DNA of 64,000 nucleotides from Fimenecus sp964557975 (GTDB taxonomy: Bacteria > Bacillota > Clostridia > Oscillospirales > Acutalibacteraceae). Location: positions 27,563-91,562 of the forward strand of contig CAZLCG010000004.1 of the NCBI GenBank assembly GCA_964557975.1. Direction: 5' to 3'. Of this stretch, positions 57,602 to 64,000 are shown piece after piece (position 1 is the stretch's first letter; each line of letters opens with the position of its first letter). The notes below the pieces were generated by a model. That model saw nothing but the letters and a program-made list of their open reading frames with translations. It searched no databases and was not told the DNA's origin. The position numbers and the translations under genes were made by a program.

Positions 57602-58969
57602 TTACCGAGAAGTTTCCCTTTCGGTTACCTTTCTCAAGCTCTTAAAGAATACCGCAATAAACGGTATTGTTATGAAAAAGGTTATAATGTCTGACACAGT
57701 CTGCGCAATTTCAATTCCCGTAAGTCCTAAAGCATGTGACAAGAGAAGTATTGAAGGGATGAATATAAGACCGCTTCTGAGCGTCGAGAGGAATGAAGCC
57801 GAGCGGTTTTTGCCGATGCTTTGAAACAGCATATTAGAGCATACGCAAAGAGGGTGGAAAAACAGAGAAAACAACTGTACCCTCAGCGCAAAGGTTCCTA
57901 TCAGTATTACCTCGCTGTCATCTCTGAAAAAGCCGATCAGTCTGTCCGACAAAAGCATACCGATTAAAGCAAACGCCGAAAGCAGAGCTTCACCCATGGC
58001 AAGAGTAAAGAAAAACGATTTTTTAACACGGTCGTATTTTTTAGCGCCGTAGTTAAAGGCTGAAACGGGCTGAAAGCCCTGACCTATTCCCAACCCTACG
58101 GCAAAAATTAAGAAGCATATTCTGTTTACTATCGTCATAGCGGCAACCGCGGCGTCGCCGTAACCGCCCGCAAGAGAATTCAGAACCATTGTCGAAACGC
58201 TTGAAAGCCCCTGCCGCATAAGGCTCGGTAAGCCCGTTGACATAATTTCCGAAACTACCGAGAGCTTATGTGTGAAATTCTTTATTGACAGCCTGCTTGT
58301 GGTTTTGCCGGATAAAAAAATACTTAATAAAATTAAAAAGCTTATGAACTGTGAAACCGCCGTTGAAATACCCGCGCCCTCAATGCCGAGCCCGAAGCGC
58401 TCCATTAAAAGCCAGTCGCCGAATATGTTTAAAACAGCTCCCGTTACAAGACCTGCCATAGCGTAGCTTGCCTTGCCCTCATAGCGCAGGATATTGTTCA
58501 TTACAAAGCTGCTTGTCATAAACGGGGCGGCGGCGAGTATAAACACAGCGTATTGCTTTGCAAACGGCAGAATTGTCGGCGTACTGCCGAGCAATTTCAT
58601 AAACGGGGTTATAAAGATGATTCCAAATATCCCTATCCCCGCGCCGAAGGCGAGCGACAGAAAAAAGCCTGTCGACGCGGTTTCGGACGCGCTGCCCGAA
58701 TCCTTAGCGCCGAGCCGTCTTGAAATAATACTGCCCGAGCCGTGACCGAGCATAAAGCCGACCGCCTGCAAAACCGCCATAAGACCGAAAACAACGCCTA
58801 CCGCTCCGCTTGCGCTCGTGCCTATTTTACTTACAAAATATGTGTCCGCCATATTGTATATGTTGGTGACGAGCATACTGATTGTGGTCGGAATACCGAG
58901 CCTTATCACAAGCCGCGAAACGGGCGTTTCGGTCATTACGGCAAATTGATTTTCATTATTGTTTTTCAT
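57602..58969 (-). CDS. MATE family efflux transporter
   Basis: A 455-residue protein with 12 hydrophobic segments in two similar halves, exporting cationic or drug-like compounds against Na+ or H+. Typical segments: PVSRLVIRLGIPTTISMLVT with NIYNMADTYFVSKIGTSAS near the start, HGSGSIISRRLGAKD, and in the second half QGLSSVSTMVLNSLAGGYGD and GIGQGFQPVSAFNYGAKKYD. The substrate cannot be told. It is 27 bp after the ABC permease on the same strand and may share its message. Confidence 0.9.
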   Translation of the reverse strand: MKNNNENQFAVMTETPVSRLVIRLGIPTTISMLVTNIYNMADTYFVSKIGTSASGAVGVVFGLMAVLQAVGFMLGHGSGSIISRRLGAKDSGSASETASTGFFLSLAFGAGIGIFGIIFITPFMKLLGSTPTILPFAKQYAVFILAAAPFMTSSFVMNNILRYEGKASYAMAGLVTGAVLNIFGDWLLMERFGLGIEGAGISTAVSQFISFLILLSIFLSGKTTSRLSIKNFTHKLSVVSEIMSTGLPSLMRQGLSSVSTMVLNSLAGGYGDAAVAAMTIVNRICFLIFAVGLGIGQGFQPVSAFNYGAKKYDRVKKSFFFTLAMGEALLSAFALIGMLLSDRLIGFFRDDSEVILIGTFALRVQLFSLFFHPLCVCSNMLFQSIGKNRSASFLSTLRSGLIFIPSILLLSHALGLTGIEIAQTVSDIITFFITIPFIAVFFKSLRKVTERETSR

Positions 58970-58996
58970 TTTTTTATTTGATTATCCTCTGCTTTA

Positions 58997-60247
58997 TCAT
59001 TTTAATTTATTCGTTTTCAGCGCTCTTACAAGCTCGTTTAGCTTCGGCGGCTTGCCGTACATAAGCACGCCGACCTTGTATACGGCGGCGGCAAGGTATC
59101 CTATTAACACTGTTGAAGCCGCGAGCAACGCAACGGAAATCACTATTTCGGCGTTGGTTACGCTGCCCATCGCTATCCTCGTGAACATAGCCATCGGCGA
59201 GGAGAACGGGATAAACGAGGCGATTTTCATAAGCAGACCGTCAACGCTGCCGAGCATTGAAAATACCGTTATCATAAACGATATGATCATTAAGAACGTT
59301 ACAGGCGTTGTAAGCGTGTTAATATCCTCAAGCCTTGATGCGAGCGACGCAAGCGCGCCGTACATAAAAGAATACAGGAAATACCCGAGCGTAAAAAACA
59401 AAACCGTGTATAACAGCATTGAAACGGGCATACCGAAAATTGACTCTATAACGTAATTGTCCGCCCAATACGTTTTGTTGACTGAATAGAATAAAAACGC
59501 GCTTCCCAAAAGCAGTACAAGCTGGGTAAGCCCTGCCGCGCCCGCGCCCAGCACCTTGCCGAACATCAGGTTTACGGGCTTTGCCGAGGTTACAAGAAGC
59601 TCCATAGCCCTCGAGCTTTTTTCAACCGCAACGCTCTGCGCTACGAACTGACCGTACATTAAAACGGCAAAATACAGCAGAAACATTAAAATGTAGGTGT
59701 AAAAAAAGCTTTCATTTTGGTCCTTACCCGTAATCACGGTTTCGCTTGTGACGGCGCTCCCTATTATATCCTGCGACTGCTCGGCGCCGACGCCAAGCTC
59801 GGAAAGCGCTTCAAGCTGATATTTTGATTTGAGCGCTTCATCAAGAATGTACGATGTAGCATCGGTTATCTCCGAATTTTGCACGATGTATTTGTATGAA
59901 AGCGGAGAGGTTAAAACTATTGCGGAGGTATAATCTCCGTTAGTGACAAGGGCTTCAAGCTCCTCCTGCGGGCAATCTACTGCGGTAACAGTCGAACCCT
60001 CGCCGAAAGCCGCCGTCAGGTATTCGGCGGCAGCCTCCGCATTTCCGCCGCTCAGATCGAGCAGGGCAATTTCTTTCGGAGAGCTGTCCTGAAAAATATT
60101 GATGTCGGCGGTTTTGCTCTGACTTAATCTCGGATAAAAAAGAACGGCGGCCATTATTATTATAAGGACGGCGGTAAGACCTATGAATATTTTATTTTTC
60201 GCATAGTTAAAATACTCGAATGAAAAAATGATTTTAAACTGTTTCAT
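58997..60247 (-). CDS. ABC-2 type exporter permease (NatB-like)
   Basis: A 416-residue membrane protein. One membrane segment at about 18-38, then a large outer domain (about 45-185), then five or six segments: FYTYILMFLLYFAVLMYGQF, VEKSSRAMELLVTSAKPVNL (the coupling helix region), and a C-terminal set ending in a short basic tail. This layout matches NatB/YhaP exporters. It overlaps the ATPase gene by 4 bp. Sodium export is known for NatAB of Bacillus, but other substrates are possible. Confidence 0.88.
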   Translation of the reverse strand: MKQFKIIFSFEYFNYAKNKIFIGLTAVLIIIMAAVLFYPRLSQSKTADINIFQDSSPKEIALLDLSGGNAEAAAEYLTAAFGEGSTVTAVDCPQEELEALVTNGDYTSAIVLTSPLSYKYIVQNSEITDATSYILDEALKSKYQLEALSELGVGAEQSQDIIGSAVTSETVITGKDQNESFFYTYILMFLLYFAVLMYGQFVAQSVAVEKSSRAMELLVTSAKPVNLMFGKVLGAGAAGLTQLVLLLGSAFLFYSVNKTYWADNYVIESIFGMPVSMLLYTVLFFTLGYFLYSFMYGALASLASRLEDINTLTTPVTFLMIISFMITVFSMLGSVDGLLMKIASFIPFSSPMAMFTRIAMGSVTNAEIVISVALLAASTVLIGYLAAAVYKVGVLMYGKPPKLNELVRALKTNKLK

Positions 60248-61155
60248 ACCGTTCCCTCCGTGTAATTTACGAATATTTCGTTGAGGGTGGGCTCTTTGAC
60301 CTTAAAATAATCAAATGAGCCTGACAATCCGCCGAGCGATTTGTAAAGCTTTTCTTTACCGTTTTCATTTAAAAGAGTTACGACCAATTTATTGCCGTTC
60401 AATTCGGTTTTTGAAACTATATCGGATAATTCCGATTTAATAAACTGTTCGGCCTTTTCAGCATCATAGGATACTATTTCGATATTCCGTCTGTCGCAGC
60501 TTCGTTTAATTTCTTCAATGCTGCCCGACAAAACGATTTTACCGTCGTTAAGAATGGCAATTTCGTCGCAAAATTCCTCAACGTAATTCATTTGATGGCT
60601 TGAAAACAGCACGATTTTACCGTCTTTTATCAGTTCCTTTACAAGCTCCTTTAAAAGCATCGCGTTTACAGGGTCAAGACCTGAGAACGGCTCGTCCAAA
60701 ATAACAATGTCGGGGTCGGCAATAAGAGTTGCGACAAGCTGAATTTTTTGCTGATTGCCCTTTGAAAGCGTGTCAAGCCTTTTTGTGCGGTATTCGGTCA
60801 TATTAAGCCTTTCAAGCAGGCGGTCGGCGTTTGATACCGCCCGACCCCTTGAAAGCCCGTTGAGCCTGCCGAAATAGATGAGCTGTTCAAGAATGGGCTT
60901 TTTTGGGTACAGCCCTCTTTCCTCGGGCAGATAGCCGATTTTTATTTTGCCCGTGTCAAACGGCATACCGTCAAGCAGAACCGCACCGCTGTCGGGCGGG
61001 AAAACACGCATTATTATTCGGATCGCGGTCGTCTTGCCCGCGCCGTTTCTGCCTAAAAGCCCTAACGCTCTGCCGCTTTCGGCTTTAAGCGACACGCCCT
61101 TTAAAACGGATTTATCGCCGAAGCTTTTAAATAAATCAACAGTTTCTAATTTCAT
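60244..61155 (-). CDS. ABC transporter ATP-binding protein (NatA-like)
   Basis: A 303-residue ATPase that powers the permease encoded next. Walker A is LLGRNGAGKTT near residue 33, signature LSKGNQQKIQL, Walker B DIVILDEPFSGLDP, and the switch His in FSSHQMNYVEE. A C-terminal ~80-residue domain (about 220-303, DUF4162-like) ends VKEPTLNEIFVNYTEG, typical of this exporter group. The ATG has GAGGTC upstream. Confidence 0.93.
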   Translation of the reverse strand: MKLETVDLFKSFGDKSVLKGVSLKAESGRALGLLGRNGAGKTTAIRIIMRVFPPDSGAVLLDGMPFDTGKIKIGYLPEERGLYPKKPILEQLIYFGRLNGLSRGRAVSNADRLLERLNMTEYRTKRLDTLSKGNQQKIQLVATLIADPDIVILDEPFSGLDPVNAMLLKELVKELIKDGKIVLFSSHQMNYVEEFCDEIAILNDGKIVLSGSIEEIKRSCDRRNIEIVSYDAEKAEQFIKSELSDIVSKTELNGNKLVVTLLNENGKEKLYKSLGGLSGSFDYFKVKEPTLNEIFVNYTEGTV

Positions 61156-61157
61156 AC

Positions 61158-61185
61158 TTGACCTCTTTAAAAATATATGTAAAAT
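61158..61185 (+). promoter_or_regulatory. Probable promoter of birA
   Basis: TTGACC (61158-61163), 16 bases and TAAAAT (61180-61185), reading toward birA. It begins 3 bases from the start codon of the ABC ATPase gene. Confidence 0.6.
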
Positions 61186-61210
61186 AAATATATCAACTAC
61201 TATTCAGTTT

Positions 61211-61239
61211 ATTTTAGCATATATTTCAGATTTTATCAA
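61211..61239 (-). promoter_or_regulatory. Promoter of the ABC exporter genes
   Basis: On the minus strand TTGATA (61234-61239), 17 bases, TAAAAT (61211-61216). Its transcript would start near 61204, so its 5' end overlaps that of the birA transcript by only about a dozen bases. Confidence 0.7.
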
Positions 61240-61255
61240 TGAAAGGAAATAAATC

Positions 61256-62053
61256 ATGAACAGCCTCTGTCTAAACGAAAAGAGCCTTTTATACCATCTT
61301 AAACAGTACAAAATGAAAAAGCGTCTTACATATCTGCAGGAAACTGCTTCAACAAACGACGTTGCAAAAAAGTTAAGCCATGAAAACAAGGGCAGGGGAG
61401 CGCTCGTTGCCGCCGACTGTCAGACCGCCGGCAAGGGCAGATTGGGCAGAAGCTTTTCTTCGCCTAAGGGTATGGGAATATATTTTTCCGCTGTATATGA
61501 GTTAAACGGCAATGAAAAAAACCTTGAAATTCTTTCATCGGTTGCGGGTCTTGCCGTAAGGGATACGCTTTACAATATGTTTAATATTGACGCAAAAATC
61601 AAGTGGCCCAACGACATTTTAATCGACGGTAAAAAGGTCTGCGGAATACTGTGCGAAATAGTTAATTTTAACAACCGTCCGAAATTTGCCGTAATAGGTA
61701 TCGGCGTTAATATAGAAAAACGCGATTTTGAGGGCGAGCTGCAATATACGGCGACCTCTGTCGGAGATTATTACGATGGGGAGCTTGACCATAACGAGAT
61801 TTTAATTGACATAGTAAACAATCTTGACAGATACATAATAAGAAACAGCGCACTTACGGGCGCTGACGTCAGAAATATTATTTTAAGGCTCAAAGCTCAT
61901 TCCGCGACGCTTGAAAAAATGATAAGGGTAACTACACCCGACGGCGAATATGACGCAAGGGCTCTTGATATTGATGAAAAAGGCGGGCTGATAGTGAAAT
62001 CAGCCGTGGATATAAGAACGCTTACCTCGGGCGAGGTTGTGCATATAAGATAA
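61256..62053 (+). CDS. birA: Biotin-[acetyl-CoA-carboxylase] ligase, monofunctional
   Basis: Activates biotin with ATP and attaches it to biotin-dependent carboxylases. The 265-residue protein has the catalytic core only: YLQETASTNDVAKKL, the biotinyl-AMP loop TAGKGRLGRSFSSPKG, KWPNDILIDGKKVCGILCE and VIGIGVNI, with a small C-terminal SH3-like part (DARALDIDEKGGLIV). The DNA-binding N-domain of bifunctional BirA is absent, so it should not repress transcription. ATG at 61256 has AAAGGAA upstream; ATG at 61313 is a possible shorter start. Confidence 0.93.
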   Translation: MNSLCLNEKSLLYHLKQYKMKKRLTYLQETASTNDVAKKLSHENKGRGALVAADCQTAGKGRLGRSFSSPKGMGIYFSAVYELNGNEKNLEILSSVAGLAVRDTLYNMFNIDAKIKWPNDILIDGKKVCGILCEIVNFNNRPKFAVIGIGVNIEKRDFEGELQYTATSVGDYYDGELDHNEILIDIVNNLDRYIIRNSALTGADVRNIILRLKAHSATLEKMIRVTTPDGEYDARALDIDEKGGLIVKSAVDIRTLTSGEVVHIR

Positions 62054-62132
62054 AAACTGCTTTTAAAATCAAAAAACAGGAATAATCCCACCTTGACGTT
62101 CATATACTTATAACAGAACGGGGTGGAATGTT

Positions 62133-62600
62133 ATGGCTGTAAAGATTAAATGGAAGCCGTTAATTTATTGGGTGCTCGGCACGCTTCTTGCAGGCGCGCT
62201 GGGATCTTTGGCGGGCGGAGCTATGAAAGGCTACGAGGGCGTTGCAACGCCAAGCTTCGCGCCGCCCGACATTGTGTTCCCGATAGTCTGGTCAATACTG
62301 TATATTCTTATGGGTATTTCGGCTTATCTTATATATATTTCGCAAAGCGGTGAAAAGCCGAAAGCTTTGGGACTATATATTGCGCAGCTTGTTGTGAATA
62401 TTATATGGCCGCTTTTCTTTTTCAGGCTCGATATGTATTTGTTCTCTTTTGTTTGGCTTTTGCTGCTTGTCGTGCTTGTGATTATTATGTTTATTGAATT
62501 TTATAAAATACGCCCGGCGGCGGCATATTTGCAAATCCCTTATATAGCTTGGCTTGTCTTTGCGTCGGTTTTAAACTACGCGGTTTACACGCTTAATTAA
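62133..62600 (+). CDS. tspO: TspO/MBR family protein
   Basis: A 155-residue membrane protein with five hydrophobic segments. The family positions are seen in YEGVATPSFAPPDIVFPIVW (about 31-50, P-S-x-P-P and W), then ILYILMGISAYLIY, NIIWPLFFFRLDMYLF and ILQIPYIAWLVFA-like sequence (LQIPYIAWLVFASVLNYAVY). TspO binds tetrapyrroles and affects their breakdown or signalling in other bacteria; the role in Clostridia is unknown. GGGGTGG is the ribosome site. Confidence 0.92.
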   Translation: MAVKIKWKPLIYWVLGTLLAGALGSLAGGAMKGYEGVATPSFAPPDIVFPIVWSILYILMGISAYLIYISQSGEKPKALGLYIAQLVVNIIWPLFFFRLDMYLFSFVWLLLLVVLVIIMFIEFYKIRPAAAYLQIPYIAWLVFASVLNYAVYTLN

Positions 62601-62615
62601 ACGGGCTTTATTGCG

Positions 62616-62639
62616 GCAGGGCTTTTTGCCCTGCTTTTT
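62616..62639 (+). terminator. Terminator of tspO
   Basis: GCAGGGC, a TTTTT loop and GCCCTGC form a 7-bp stem followed by TTTTT, 16 bases after the tspO stop. Confidence 0.85.
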
Positions 62640-62700
62640 ATTTTGCGTAAATCGGCGGAACGGTCGGATTTAACGCATTATATAAGCCTTAATCAAACAG

Positions 62701-62734
62701 AAAAAGCGTATCCGAGAAATCGAATACGCTTTTT
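62701..62734 (-). terminator. Terminator of the rpsF-ssb-rpsR operon
   Basis: AAAAAGCGTAT and ATACGCTTTTT form a perfect 11-bp stem around a 12-base loop. It lies 11 bases after the rpsR stop on the minus strand and is symmetric, so it works in both directions. Confidence 0.85.
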
Positions 62735-62745
62735 ATTTAAAAAAA

Positions 62746-62994
62746 TCAGTCAGCCGAATAGGGAAGAAGAGCGATAGCTCTTGCTCTTTTAATAGCGGTT
62801 GTAAGCTCTCTTTGATGATAGGCGCAAGTGCCTGTAACTCTTCTCGGAAGAATTTTTGCTCTTTCGGAAGTAAAACGGCGAAGCTTTGCCGCGTCTTTAT
62901 AATCAATCTTTTCAACCTTTTCGGCACAGAACGCGCAGACTTTTCTGCGTTTTCTGTTCATAGGGCGAGCGCCCTGAGGTCTTTCATTAGCCAT
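62746..62994 (-). CDS. rpsR: 30S ribosomal protein S18, zinc-binding form
   Basis: An 82-residue S18: KRRKVCAFCAEKVEKIDYKD, then LRRFTSERAKILPRRVTGTC and AYHQRELTTAIKRARAIALL. Cys20, Cys23, Cys57 and His60 (CAFC and CAYH) make the zinc-binding set of the C+ form. It is the last gene of the operon; GGAGG lies 7 bases before ATG. S18 pairs with S6 on the 30S platform. Confidence 0.98.
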   Translation of the reverse strand: MANERPQGARPMNRKRRKVCAFCAEKVEKIDYKDAAKLRRFTSERAKILPRRVTGTCAYHQRELTTAIKRARAIALLPYSAD

Positions 62995-63026
62995 TATAAT
63001 ATCCTCCTGTTAAAAATCAATTAAAA

Positions 63027-63500
63027 TCAGAACGGAAGCCCGTCGTCATCATCGGCAACCGAGCCGAAACCGAAATCCTCATCAGCGGACGAAGCGGTTG
63101 AGAAACCGCTTGCATCGCCGCCCTGATATGACGGTGTGTTCTGCTGAGGAGCTTCAAATCGAGTGCTCTGACCCGATTCAGCCTTTGAGCCGCAGAACGA
63201 AACGCTGTCCGCGACAATCTCAACAGCCGTTCTCTTGTTTCCGTTCCTATCCTCATAAGAACGGGTCTGAATTGAGCCTTGAACGGCAATCATAGAACCC
63301 TTGTGGAAGTAACGCGTAACGAAATCGGCCGTACCGCGCCATGCAACTACGTTAATAAAGTCGGCCTGTCTTTCCTCGCCGGGTTTAACATAGCTTCTGT
63401 CAACCGCGACGCAAAAGGATGTAACCGAAATACCTGTTGTTGTAGTACGCAATTCGGGATCGGCTACAAGCCTGCCCATTATTACCGCACAGTTAATCAT
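63027..63500 (-). CDS. ssb: Single-stranded DNA-binding protein
   Basis: A 157-residue SSB. OB fold about 1-105: MINCAVIMGRLVADPELRTT, SFCVAVDRSYVKPGEERQAD, FINVVAWRGTADFVTRYFHK and GSIQTRSYEDRNGNKRTAVE. A flexible Gln/Ser/Gly-rich linker follows, and the acidic partner-binding tip DDDGLPF ends it (usual form DDDIPF). It lies between rpsF and rpsR, as in most Firmicutes, with GGGGGGT as ribosome site. Confidence 0.98.
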   Translation of the reverse strand: MINCAVIMGRLVADPELRTTTTGISVTSFCVAVDRSYVKPGEERQADFINVVAWRGTADFVTRYFHKGSMIAVQGSIQTRSYEDRNGNKRTAVEIVADSVSFCGSKAESGQSTRFEAPQQNTPSYQGGDASGFSTASSADEDFGFGSVADDDDGLPF

Positions 63501-63518
63501 CTGTCATTACCCCCCTTG

Positions 63519-63800
63519 TTACTTCTTTACCACGATTGAACGAAGCACGCCGTCCGTAATGCCGGCAACACGCTCAAACTCGGCAGGAAACGCGGGTTCA
63601 CACTCAAAGTTGAAGAGTACATAGTAGCCTTCAGCCTCGTCGTTAATAAGGTAAGCAAGCTTTCTCTTGCCCCACTCATCAACGCTTTCAAGAGTGCCGT
63701 TCTTTTCAATCAGAGCCTTGAATTTTTCAACAAGAGCCTGTACATCTTCGTCGGTTTTCTTGTCAACCGAGAAAATGATAATCGATTCGTACTTTGACAT
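63519..63800 (-). CDS. rpsF: 30S ribosomal protein S6
   Basis: A 93-residue S6: MSKYESIIIFSVDKKTDEDV at the start, then LESVDEWGKRKLAYLINDEA, EGYYVLFNFECEP and GVLRSIVVKK. Length is normal. AGGAGG precedes the ATG. First gene of the rpsF-ssb-rpsR operon. An S6:S18 binding leader is often found before this operon; a hairpin at 63858-63883 is a candidate. Confidence 0.98.
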   Translation of the reverse strand: MSKYESIIIFSVDKKTDEDVQALVEKFKALIEKNGTLESVDEWGKRKLAYLINDEAEGYYVLFNFECEPAFPAEFERVAGITDGVLRSIVVKK

Positions 63801-63857
63801 TCTTTTTGCACCTCCTTATGGACTTTGCCCCCAAATCTCACCGTTTGAGGGAAGGAA

Positions 63858-63883
63858 CTGAAGAATCTTTAATTATTCCTCAG
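63858..63883 (-). promoter_or_regulatory. Leader hairpin before rpsF, candidate S6:S18 binding site
   Basis: On the minus strand CTGAGGAAT and ATTCTTCAG form a 9-bp stem (one wobble) in the 5' leader, immediately preceded by CCG. The S6:S18 autoregulatory motif includes a conserved CCG in an asymmetric bulge beside a stem, so the site is a candidate; the lower stem needed for that motif is not clear. Confidence 0.4.
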
Positions 63884-63892
63884 CGGCTTATT

Positions 63893-63921
63893 ATTATAAC
63901 AGCCCGAGCAAAATAAGTCAA
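63893..63921 (-). promoter_or_regulatory. Promoter of the rpsF-ssb-rpsR operon
   Basis: On the minus strand TTGACT (63916-63921), 17 bases, TATAAT (63893-63898). It gives a leader of about 85 bases. From 63922 to the window edge I see no gene. Confidence 0.9.
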
Positions 63922-64000
63922 GATTTTAATTTAACAAAAATTTTTAACGTAAATTCTCAAAGTAAATGCAACAGTACGAAAAGATGGCAATTACCATGAG

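Noticed and set aside
58959..59456. 165-codon plus-strand frame opposite the ABC permease
   Set aside because: Antisense to a membrane protein gene, which yields hydrophobic-looking shadows; no own promoter or ribosome site.
1..64000. CRISPR arrays, tRNA or rRNA genes, insertion sequences
   Set aside because: No regularly spaced repeats, cloverleaf sequences with CCA ends, rRNA stretches or transposase-like genes with terminal repeats were found on reading both strands; a short tRNA-like element could be missed by eye.

Overview
The window looks like a metagenomic scaffold from an anaerobic, spore-forming member of the Clostridia, most likely an Oscillospirales/Ruminococcaceae-type gut bacterium. 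The reasons are the sporulation genes (ylbJ, yqfC, yqfD), Gram-positive operon orders (ylxM-ffh-rpsP-khpA-rimM-trmD; phoH-ybeY-dgkA-era-recO), zinc-ribbon forms of ribosomal proteins S18 and L28, a Cys T-box leader and a Gram-positive-type LexA box at recA. Genus is not decidable from the sequence. A 100-N scaffold gap lies at 48401-48500 and is flanked by an identical 55-bp sequence on both sides, so it is probably an assembly artefact.

Layout. 1-619: the end of a phage-type lysis module (C-terminus of a lysin, then a holin), the only phage remnant visible. 703-31472: a ~31-kb one-directional surface polysaccharide locus read from a good sigma-A-type promoter at 703-731 and closed by a terminator at 31490-31533. 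It starts with an initiating sugar-phosphate transferase and carries a split transketolase pair with an aldo/keto reductase. Precursor genes make a UDP-HexNAc uronic acid (TviB/TviC-like pair) and UDP-L-FucNAc (capE, capF, capG). It also has about nine glycosyltransferases of GT2, GT4 and GT-D types, two acyltransferases, two pyruvyl-transferase-family proteins, a Fe-S F420-hydrogenase-like protein, two MOP flippases and two polymerase/ligase-type membrane proteins. No chain-length regulator or tyrosine kinase is in the window.

31541-40630: a sporulation and housekeeping block. ylbJ and a small Cys-rich protein run leftward; yqfC-yqfD-phoH-ybeY-dgkA-era-(yqzL-like)-recO-mutS2 run rightward. 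40773-44908: a lipoprotein, then the ylxM-ffh-rpsP-khpA-rimM-trmD translation/secretion operon. 45077-49889: a hexuronate operon that turns D-mannonate into KDG and then pyruvate plus glyceraldehyde-3-phosphate (uxuA, a mannonate oxidoreductase of the SDR family, kdgK, eda), ending with a PduL-type phosphotransacylase and including one unknown small membrane protein.

49974-57590: rpmB (minus), then recA-recX-rimO-pgsA under a LexA-box promoter, then a Cys-specific T-box leader driving cysE-cysS, then a DUF975 membrane protein. 57602-62600: a MATE transporter and an ABC-2 exporter (minus), a monofunctional biotin ligase and TspO (plus). 62700-64000: the rpsF-ssb-rpsR operon (minus) with a consensus promoter.

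No tRNA, rRNA, CRISPR array, insertion sequence or defence system was seen. I do not see a clear wholly new system. The most unusual items are the transketolase/AKR unit and duplicated flippase/polymerase sets in the polysaccharide locus, a small gene overlapping recO behind a ribosome-site hairpin, and several palindromic elements at promoters.
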